Of a stretch of DNA of 5,589 nt, positions 1 to 4,963 are shown in pieces. The stretch lies in assembly GCA_031285815.1 (NCBI GenBank), contig JAITVM010000171.1, forward strand, positions 1-5,589, given 5' to 3'. How positions within the stretch are numbered: the first letter of the stretch is position 1; each line of letters begins with the position of its first letter. A program made the position numbers and the translations under genes. Below the pieces are notes generated by a model. It searched no databases, was not told the origin of the DNA, and was given only the letters and a program-made list of their open reading frames with translations. This DNA comes from Clostridiales bacterium. GTDB lineage: Bacteria; Bacillota; Clostridia; Lachnospirales; JAITVM01.

Positions 1-121
1 CAGTTGCATGGGATTTATGGGTTTCCATTTTATAATACTTCTGTAAAGCGGGCACAATTACCATCCCGCCGCCAGAGCCAAACAAACCATTTATAAAGCC
101 GCAAATAAGCCCGACAAACAT
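1..121 (-). CDS. TauE/SafE-family membrane permease, N-terminal part (cut by window edge)
   Basis: Only the first 40 codons are in the window; the gene continues beyond position 1. The protein begins MFVGLICGFINGLFGSGGG and continues MVIVPALQKYYKMETHKSHAT. This is the hallmark first segment of the TauE/SafE (DUF81) family: a hydrophobic helix, a glycine-rich GxxGxGGG-like turn, a V-P-A-L stretch and a conserved H-x-A-T shortly after. Family members are multi-pass inner-membrane proteins implicated in export or uptake of sulfite, sulfonates or other small organic anions; the substrate cannot be told from this fragment. The start at 121 is chosen because AGGAGG lies 7 nt upstream. An in-frame ATG at 157 has no ribosome binding site and would add 12 residues not typical of the family. 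A terminator separates it from the EF-G-like gene upstream, so it is probably transcribed separately. Confidence 0.82.
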   Translation of the reverse strand, partial: MFVGLICGFINGLFGSGGGMVIVPALQKYYKMETHKSHAT

Positions 122-128
122 ATCAAAG

Positions 129-134
129 CCTCCT
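129..134 (-). promoter_or_regulatory. Shine-Dalgarno site that fixes the permease start
   Basis: On the minus strand the hexamer AGGAGG occupies 134-129, with a 7-nt spacer to the ATG at 121. This is near-ideal for a Gram-positive ribosome and favours the start at 121 over the in-frame ATG at 157. Confidence 0.8.
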
Positions 135-152
135 AACACATTAAACTGCTTT

Positions 153-158
153 ATCATA
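153..158 (-). promoter_or_regulatory. Possible -10 element for the permease gene
   Basis: Read on minus, 158-153 is TATGAT, five of six matches to the -10 consensus. It would place a transcription start near 146 and a leader of about 25 nt that still contains the AGGAGG site. No good -35 box sits 16-18 nt upstream, so the call is weak. Its support is that the upstream terminator implies a separate promoter in this short gap. If real, the alternative ATG at 157 would fall inside the promoter and could not be the start. Confidence 0.25.
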
Positions 159-220
159 AAATCTATTATTCGGCTTTTTTCGAAGTTTTATTCTACAGCC
201 AACAAACCTATTCTATATTT

Positions 221-259
221 AAAAAAACAAAAGCGCCGCGGTTTCAGGCCACAGCGCTT
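221..259 (-). terminator. Intrinsic terminator of the EF-G-like gene
   Basis: Read on minus, arms 259-249 and 241-231 form an 11-bp stem (AAGCGCTGTGG pairing with CCGCGGCGCTT) with a 7-nt loop, followed by TTGTTTTTTT at 230-221. Two of the pairs are G-U on the minus transcript but would be C-A mismatches on the plus transcript, so the hairpin is built to work leftwards. It starts about 40 nt after the stop codon of the EF-G-like gene. The plus strand also has a T run after the stem (261-266), so weak activity the other way is possible. Confidence 0.88.
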
Positions 260-298
260 AGTTTTTTCAACTGTATTTTTATTTTTTTGATGTTATTT

Positions 299-2386
299 TT
301 ACTTATCCTGCTCTTTTTCTTTTTTATAATTTTCTATTACTTTTTGTTGTACATCATTAGTAGCTTCTTCATAACGCTCAAAATTCATAGTAAACGAAGC
401 CCGCCCCTGTGTCATAGAACGGAGTTCAGTAGAATATTTAAACATCTCAGCTTGAGGGACCTCAGCCTCTATTACCTGGTATGCGCCCTCTTTGCCCATA
501 CCTAAAATACGGCCGCGTTTTTTATTTAAATCACCCATAATATCGCCTGTATAATCATCCGGTGTTTTAACCGCTACTTTACAAATTGGCTCTAATATTG
601 TAGGCTTTGATTTTAAGAACCCATCTTTAAACGCCATAATAGTTGCCATTTTAAAAGCCATTTCAGATGAATCGACCGGGTGGTATGACCCGTCAACCAA
701 TGTACATTTTATACCAACAACAGGGCAACCTGCTAAAGGCCCAAACTTAACTGATTCTTGTATCCCTTTTTCAACAGCAGGGAAATAGTTCCTCGGCACG
801 GAGCCGCCAAATATTTTTTCTTCAAAAATATATTGTTTATTGAAATCGCCAGAAGGCTCAAACTCAATGTGGACATCGCCATATTGCCCATGCCCGCCGG
901 ATTGTTTTTTATATTTGCCCTGTACCTTAACTTTACCTTTAATCATTTCTTTATAAGGTATTTTAGGGTCCCTAAGCTCAACATCTAATTTATATTTATT
1001 TTTTAATTTGCTCATCATTACATCTATTTGGTTGTCCCCTACCCCATAAACCAAAGATTCTTTTGTTTCCTTATTAACTTCAAACCTAAGGGTTTTATCC
1101 TCTTCCAGCATCTTTGCAAACGCGCCTGACAATTTATCCTCTTCGCCTTTATTTTTTGGGTATACCGCAAAGGTTAGATAAGAGTTAGGGTAATCAATTT
1201 CTTTAAGTAATATTGGCGCATTTTTTGTACAGAGCGTATCGCCAGTCAAAACATTTGCCATTTTTGACAAGGCCCCAATATCGCCGGAATGGAGCTCATC
1301 AACTTCAATCTGCTCCTTGCCCCTTACTAAATAAATATGCGCTATTTTTTCAATGGAATCTGTCCTTGGATTATATACTGAAGAATCCCTTTTCATAACC
1401 CCTGAATAAACCCTAAACAGGTTTAGCCTGCCAACATATGGGTCAGCTATTGTCTTAAATACAAAAGCAGAAAAAGGTTCGTTATCATCACATTTAACTT
1501 TAACATCGGATTTGTCTTTTACTGATTTTGCTGTTACTTCTTTACAGTATTCATTGGCCGGTGGCACAAAAGCAATTAAAGAATTTAGCAAAACACGTAT
1601 CCCAATGTTTAATGTAGCGGAACCGCAAATTATTGGCGTAAGCGAACCATCAGTCAGCCCTTTTTTAACACCTGCCTGCATTTCTTCAACAGTAAAAGGC
1701 TCTTCATTGAAAAACTTCTCAAGGTTTTCTTCGCTTGTCTCAGCTACAGCCTCAGAAATCATCGCCCTTGCTTCTTCGACCTCGCCTTCAAGGCCAGCCG
1801 GTACTTCACATGCCTCTGTACGGCCGTTAACATATTTGCGCCCTTCTTTTTTAATTGCGTTAACAAAACCAACAAATTTCCCATTCTCATAATAAGGTAC
1901 CTGTAAAGGCGCAAGGCTTTTGCCAAACTTCCCTTTTAACTGCTCCACAACTTTTAGAAGGTCGGCTTGCTCATCGTCCATATCATTAACAAATATAAAT
2001 TTTGGTACCCCAAGCTCAGTACAATACTCCCAAACTTTTTCTGTGCCTACTTCTAGCCCAGATTTCCCGTTTACAACAATTAAACATAAATCAGCCACAG
2101 ACAAAGCTTGTTTAACTTCACCAACAAAATCAAAATATCCCGGGGTGTCAATAAAATTAATTTTATTTTCTTTCCATTCAATAGGGATAACTGAAGAGCT
2201 AATCGATACCTTACGCTTAATTTCTTCTTGGTCGTAATCGCTTACCGTATTGCCTTCTTCAACTTTTCCTATCCTGTTGGTTACACCGGCCACATTAAGA
2301 GCTGCTTCTAAAATCGAAGTTTTTCCGCTCCCACTGTGGCCAAGTACAGCTACGTTTCTGATTTGGTTCCCGTTATAAATCTTCAT
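299..2386 (-). CDS. Elongation factor G-like translational GTPase (EF-G2 type, FusA paralogue)
   Basis: A 695-residue protein with the full EF-G layout: G domain with G' insert (about 1-275), domain II (about 300-385), III (about 400-475), IV (about 478-597) and V (about 598-680), then a short charged tail. The P-loop is GHSGSGKTS (16-24). The switch I threonine is Ser61, G3 is DTPGYFDF (80-87) with Tyr84 replacing the usual catalytic His, G4 reads NDMD (134-137) instead of NKMD, and G5 is GSA (255-257). Domain IV keeps the EF-G tip loops SGGHGQYGDV (496-505) and GSYHPVDSSEMAF (566-578), including His569, so ribosome binding near the decoding site is expected. The sequence resembles Thermus EF-G-2 and clostridial EF-G-like proteins more than canonical FusA, and it is not beside rpsL, rpsG or tuf. 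The cellular role of this branch is poorly defined. The ATG at 2386 has AAGGAGG 8 nt upstream. Promoter and terminator suggest a single-gene transcript. Confidence 0.93.
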   Translation of the reverse strand: MKIYNGNQIRNVAVLGHSGSGKTSILEAALNVAGVTNRIGKVEEGNTVSDYDQEEIKRKVSISSSVIPIEWKENKINFIDTPGYFDFVGEVKQALSVADLCLIVVNGKSGLEVGTEKVWEYCTELGVPKFIFVNDMDDEQADLLKVVEQLKGKFGKSLAPLQVPYYENGKFVGFVNAIKKEGRKYVNGRTEACEVPAGLEGEVEEARAMISEAVAETSEENLEKFFNEEPFTVEEMQAGVKKGLTDGSLTPIICGSATLNIGIRVLLNSLIAFVPPANEYCKEVTAKSVKDKSDVKVKCDDNEPFSAFVFKTIADPYVGRLNLFRVYSGVMKRDSSVYNPRTDSIEKIAHIYLVRGKEQIEVDELHSGDIGALSKMANVLTGDTLCTKNAPILLKEIDYPNSYLTFAVYPKNKGEEDKLSGAFAKMLEEDKTLRFEVNKETKESLVYGVGDNQIDVMMSKLKNKYKLDVELRDPKIPYKEMIKGKVKVQGKYKKQSGGHGQYGDVHIEFEPSGDFNKQYIFEEKIFGGSVPRNYFPAVEKGIQESVKFGPLAGCPVVGIKCTLVDGSYHPVDSSEMAFKMATIMAFKDGFLKSKPTILEPICKVAVKTPDDYTGDIMGDLNKKRGRILGMGKEGAYQVIEAEVPQAEMFKYSTELRSMTQGRASFTMNFERYEEATNDVQQKVIENYKKEKEQDK

Positions 2387-2394
2387 ACATAGTA

Positions 2395-2401
2395 CCTCCT
2401 T
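2395..2401 (-). promoter_or_regulatory. Shine-Dalgarno site of the EF-G-like gene
   Basis: On minus, AAGGAGG lies at 2401-2395, 8 nt before the ATG at 2386. Another ATG at 2390 is in a different frame and closer to the site than optimal, so the start giving MKIYNGNQIRN is preferred. That N-terminus leads directly into the P-loop as the family requires. Confidence 0.85.
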
Positions 2402-2446
2402 TTATATTTTGAAAAAAAGTATAGTGCCTTAGAATCAACAAATTAT

Positions 2447-2475
2447 ATTATAATACAGTTTTCAGATGAACTCAA
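2447..2475 (-). promoter_or_regulatory. Sigma-A-type promoter for the EF-G-like gene
   Basis: Read on minus, the -35 box TTGAGT (2475-2470) is followed by a 17-nt spacer and a perfect -10 TATAAT (2452-2447). A second TATAAT overlaps it by one base (2447-2442). The predicted start is near 2440, giving a leader of roughly 54 nt. I see no strong hairpin, riboswitch or T-box signature in that leader, so no regulation can be read from it. Confidence 0.72.
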
Positions 2476-2618
2476 TATATAATAATTATAGCCTGGGCAT
2501 ATTTATCCTATAAATATGTATTATAAAACAAGCCTTTGTATATACTGCATAATTTTCAGGGTAAAACAAGCACATAACTTTAGTATAAAATCAGGAAAAA
2601 TTTTTGAGGCGGCTTTAA

Positions 2619-2630
2619 GCCAGGCCTGGC
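2619..2630. repeat. Perfect 12-bp palindrome in a GC-rich patch
   Basis: GCCAGGCCTGGC is its own reverse complement. It sits in a GC-rich island inside AT-rich DNA, about 25 bp upstream of the hisC -35 box. Around it are overlapping pairing options: AAGCC (2617-2621) with GGCTT (2634-2638), and GGCA (2629-2632) with TGCC (2639-2642). It may be a protein-binding site or a decayed palindromic repeat. A palindrome this short can arise by chance. Confidence 0.45.
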
Positions 2631-2654
2631 ATAGGCTTTGCCATGATATTATTA

Positions 2655-2683
2655 TTGACCATTTAGGTTTGTAAATGTAAAAT
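2655..2683 (+). promoter_or_regulatory. Sigma-A-type promoter of the hisC-tyrA-aroA operon
   Basis: TTGACC (2655-2660) is a five-of-six -35 box. A spacer of exactly 17 nt leads to TAAAAT (2678-2683), a five-of-six -10 box. The predicted start is near 2690, which leaves a leader of about 89 nt before the ATG at 2779. No gene precedes it on this strand within the window, so this is the likely start of the operon transcript. Confidence 0.7.
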
Positions 2684-2718
2684 ATAAAAAATAACTTAAT
2701 ATAGGGAAATTTTTTACC

Positions 2719-2746
2719 GCCAGTGTTATAAATAAAAAGCACTGGC
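2719..2746 (+). repeat. Inverted repeat in the hisC leader (possible operator or RNA hairpin)
   Basis: GCCAGTG (2719-2725) and CACTGGC (2740-2746) are perfect 7-bp arms around a 14-nt AT-rich loop. The arm centres are 21 bp apart, two turns of B-DNA, which would suit a dimeric repressor. It begins about 30 nt downstream of the predicted transcription start. No T run follows the right arm, so it is not an intrinsic terminator, and there is no T-box consensus. Its place between promoter and first gene suggests control of the operon, but the regulator is unknown. Confidence 0.5.
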
Positions 2747-2760
2747 ACCAAACTTAATTT

Positions 2761-2767
2761 AAGGAAG
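2761..2767 (+). promoter_or_regulatory. Shine-Dalgarno site of hisC that bears on start choice
   Basis: AAGGAAG (2761-2767) is the only ribosome binding site near the start. It leaves 2 nt to an in-frame GTG at 2770, which is too close, and 11 nt to the ATG at 2779, which is somewhat long but workable. The ATG is therefore preferred. Confidence 0.6.
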
Positions 2768-2778
2768 TTGTGATAAGT

Positions 2779-3864
2779 ATGGTACAATTTAGGGAATGTT
2801 TAAACAGCCTGCGCCCTTATACCCCCGGCCGGCCTATAGAATATGTACAAAAAGAATTTAATCTAGAAAGCGTTATAAAGCTTGCATCTAATGAAAACCC
2901 ATATGGCTGCTCCAAAAAAGTTATAGAGGCAATAAAAAATTTCGACAGCCATTCTATATACCCTGATGGCAGCTGCTTGGAGCTGCGTAGCAAATTATCC
3001 GGCATGTTGGGTGTAGGGCCAAACAATTTAATATTTGGTTCAGGCACAGACGAATTAATATATTTATTATCTAAATCAATAATAAACAGTGGTGACGAAT
3101 GTATTACTGCAGAAATATCTTTTCCACAGTATGCGGCATCCGTTATGGCAATGGATGGCAAGGTAACCTATTCAAAAATGAAAAATTACGCATATGACTT
3201 AAACGATATATTAGCAAAAATAACAGCCCGTACCAAAATAATTTATATTTCAAACCCAAATAACCCAACCGGTACAGCTTTTCCGAAAGAACAGCAGCTT
3301 GATTTTATAAATAAAGTACCAAAAAATATTTTAACCGTATTTGATGAAGCATATGCTGAATTTATGGCTGATGGGGATATGGCACCTACTGAAACTTTGC
3401 AGTTAACCAAGGCCCATGAAAATATAGTTTTATTAAAAACATTTTCTAAAGCCTATGGTTTAGCTTCTTTCAGGGTAGGCTACGCTGTGGCTAACGAATA
3501 TATTATTTCTAATTTAGAAAAAATAAGGAACCCCTTTAATGTATCTTCAATAGCACAGGCTGCAGCCATTGCAGCTTTAGGCGATGAAAGCTTTTTGAGG
3601 TATACTGTAGAAAATAACCAAAAAGTAAAAAAATATCTGTATGATGAATTCAGCTCTTTAGGGCTGCCATATATCCCAAGTTACGCAAATTTTATAATGG
3701 TAGACATTAAAAAAGACAGTAACGAAATATTTAAAAAGCTTATGTCCGAAGGCCTTATTGTCCGGCCAGGCGCCGCTTATGGTATGCCAACATTTTTAAG
3801 GGTTTCTTTTGGGGCGCTTCATGAGATGGAAAAATTTATTTCCGTACTAAAAAAATATTTATAG
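2779..3864 (+). CDS. hisC: Histidinol-phosphate/aromatic aminotransferase (HisC family)
   Basis: This is a PLP-dependent fold-type I aminotransferase of 361 residues, a normal length for HisC. Numbered from Met at 2779, it shows the HisC N-terminus LRPYTPGRPIE, then SNENPYG (37-43), SNPNNPTG (158-165), FDEAY (188-192, Asp189 contacting the pyridine nitrogen), FSKAYGLASFRVGY with the Schiff-base Lys224 and Arg232, and a C-terminal substrate-binding Arg341 in FLRVSFG. HisC converts imidazole-acetol phosphate and glutamate to histidinol phosphate. Relatives also transaminate 4-hydroxyphenylpyruvate and phenylpyruvate. Because it leads an operon with tyrA and aroA and no other his gene is visible, the aromatic role is likely here, possibly alongside histidine synthesis as in Bacillus subtilis HisC. 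A GTG start at 2770 would add three residues; the ATG fits the ribosome binding site and the family better. Confidence 0.93.
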   Translation: MVQFRECLNSLRPYTPGRPIEYVQKEFNLESVIKLASNENPYGCSKKVIEAIKNFDSHSIYPDGSCLELRSKLSGMLGVGPNNLIFGSGTDELIYLLSKSIINSGDECITAEISFPQYAASVMAMDGKVTYSKMKNYAYDLNDILAKITARTKIIYISNPNNPTGTAFPKEQQLDFINKVPKNILTVFDEAYAEFMADGDMAPTETLQLTKAHENIVLLKTFSKAYGLASFRVGYAVANEYIISNLEKIRNPFNVSSIAQAAAIAALGDESFLRYTVENNQKVKKYLYDEFSSLGLPYIPSYANFIMVDIKKDSNEIFKKLMSEGLIVRPGAAYGMPTFLRVSFGALHEMEKFISVLKKYL

Positions 3865-3877
3865 CCAGGGGTGTAGA

Positions 3878-4948
3878 ATGGACAAAATAGGCATTATAGG
3901 TTTAGGGCTGATTGGGGGTTCGCTTGCAAAAGCTTTAAAACGTACTGGCGGCTACAATATTGTTGCTTATGATACCAGTGCCGCCACACTTGCCCAAGCA
4001 TACAATGATAAGGTTATAGACGGGTATTCTGAAGAAATTGGCGATATTTTTTCTGATTCAAAAGTAATTTTTATTTGTACACCTATTGAATATATTTGCG
4101 GATGTATAGAAAAACTTATGGCAATAGCAGGCAGTGCTATCTTAACAGATGTTGGGGGCACAAAATATAACCTGTCAGAAAAAATTAAAAACTATAAAAA
4201 TGTGCGCTTCATTGGCGGGCACCCAATGGCTGGGTCAGAATCATCCGGCTACCAGGCTTCAAAAGAATTTTTATTTGAAAATGCTTATTATGTATTGGTT
4301 CCTTCCAAAAATACAAATGATTCGGATTTTGATTACTTAACCGGCATAATAAAAAAAATTGGCGCCCTGCCAATCACCTTAAACCCAAAGCTCCATGACT
4401 CCATTGTATCAGCAATCAGCCACCTGCCACATATAATAGCGGCTTCCCTAGTCAATTGTGTCCATAAAATCGAAACAAATAATAATTATGTACACCAATT
4501 AGCAGCCGGAGGTTTTAAAGATATCACCCGGATAGCTTCTTCAAGCCCAAATATTTGGAATTCTGTATGCATCGATAATAAAACTGAGATTATTAAAATT
4601 CTTGAGCTTTTCAAATCTGAACTTAGCAAATTTGAGGCTTCGCTACTATCCGGCGATGTTTATAGTTTTTTTGAAGAATCCAAACAATACCGGGACAGCT
4701 TTTCTTCACAGAAACGGGCCGGCTTATTTATGTTTTATGAGCTTAAGGTTGATATTTTAGATAAACCTGGGAGCATAGCGACTATTTCAACAATGCTTAG
4801 TGTTAACGGGATAAATATAAAAAATATTGGCATTATAAATAGCCGGGAATTTGAAAACGGTATTTTGAGCATAAATTTTGACAGCCAGAAGGATATGGAT
4901 AATAGCAGGGCCCTGCTTAAAGAGATGAATTATAACGTTTATGGATAA
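3878..4948 (+). CDS. tyrA: Prephenate dehydrogenase with C-terminal ACT domain
   Basis: This 356-residue enzyme oxidatively decarboxylates prephenate to 4-hydroxyphenylpyruvate, the tyrosine-specific step. The N-terminal Rossmann domain has GLGLIG (8-13) and Asp32 at the end of the second strand, which favours NAD over NADP. Prephenate dehydrogenase motifs follow: DVGGTK (91-96), GGHPMAGSE (113-121) with the catalytic His115, SHLPH (181-185), and DITRIAS (215-221) with Arg218, the likely substrate-carboxylate contact. Residues about 287-355 form an ACT domain (YELKVDILDKPGSIATIST at its start), which in this family is the usual site for tyrosine feedback inhibition. There is no fused chorismate mutase. 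The gene starts 13 nt after hisC with AGGGG 6 nt before the ATG, so it is cotranscribed and may be translationally coupled. All key residues are present. Confidence 0.96.
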   Translation: MDKIGIIGLGLIGGSLAKALKRTGGYNIVAYDTSAATLAQAYNDKVIDGYSEEIGDIFSDSKVIFICTPIEYICGCIEKLMAIAGSAILTDVGGTKYNLSEKIKNYKNVRFIGGHPMAGSESSGYQASKEFLFENAYYVLVPSKNTNDSDFDYLTGIIKKIGALPITLNPKLHDSIVSAISHLPHIIAASLVNCVHKIETNNNYVHQLAAGGFKDITRIASSSPNIWNSVCIDNKTEIIKILELFKSELSKFEASLLSGDVYSFFEESKQYRDSFSSQKRAGLFMFYELKVDILDKPGSIATISTMLSVNGINIKNIGIINSREFENGILSINFDSQKDMDNSRALLKEMNYNVYG

Positions 4949-4955
4949 GAAAGCT

Positions 4956-4960
4956 GGTGG
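4956..4960 (+). promoter_or_regulatory. Weak ribosome binding site of aroA
   Basis: GGTGG (4956-4960) ends 3 nt before the GTG at 4964. It is a poor match and closely spaced. Between the tyrA stop (4946-4948) and the conserved protein start, GTG at 4964 is the only ATG, GTG or TTG in frame. Translation probably relies on ribosomes finishing tyrA. Confidence 0.45.
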
Positions 4961-4963
4961 GTT

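Larger units (their letters stand above)
2403..2769. other. Non-coding control region between divergent transcripts
   Basis: This stretch lies between the EF-G-like gene (leftward) and the hisC operon (rightward). It is strongly AT-rich apart from a GC-rich patch at about 2607-2646. It holds one promoter in each direction with -35 boxes about 180 bp apart, a 12-bp palindrome (2619-2630), a 10-bp direct repeat (2524-2533 and 2562-2571) and the leader inverted repeat (2719-2746). I find no credible gene or tRNA, and no T-box or other riboswitch that I recognise. Confidence 0.6.

Noticed and set aside
287..505. Plus-strand open frame coding a very hydrophobic N-terminus
   Set aside because: The hydrophobicity comes from T-rich DNA around the 3' end of the EF-G-like gene on the other strand; no start signal or family match.
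1512..2237. Two plus-strand open frames (1512-1892 and 1920-2237)
   Set aside because: Both are shadows of the G domain of the EF-G-like gene on minus; no motifs.
299..2386. Tet(M)-type tetracycline ribosomal protection protein
   Set aside because: Domain IV keeps EF-G tip loops (SGGHGQYGDV and GSYHPVDSSE) and domain V is EF-G-like; the overall match is to EF-G2-type proteins, and there is no resistance-element context.
2719..2746. Intrinsic terminator before hisC
   Set aside because: The 7-bp stem has a 14-nt loop and is followed by ACCAAACTTAAT, not a T run.
2690..2778. T-box or trp-type attenuator in the hisC leader
   Set aside because: There is no AGGGTGGNACCGCG-like antiterminator motif, no run of aromatic codons in a leader peptide, and no terminator stem followed by T residues.
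2521..2787. Open frame of 88 codons on the minus strand across the divergent spacer
   Set aside because: No ribosome binding site, composition like AT-rich spacer, no recognisable domain, and it overlaps the hisC promoter, leader and start.
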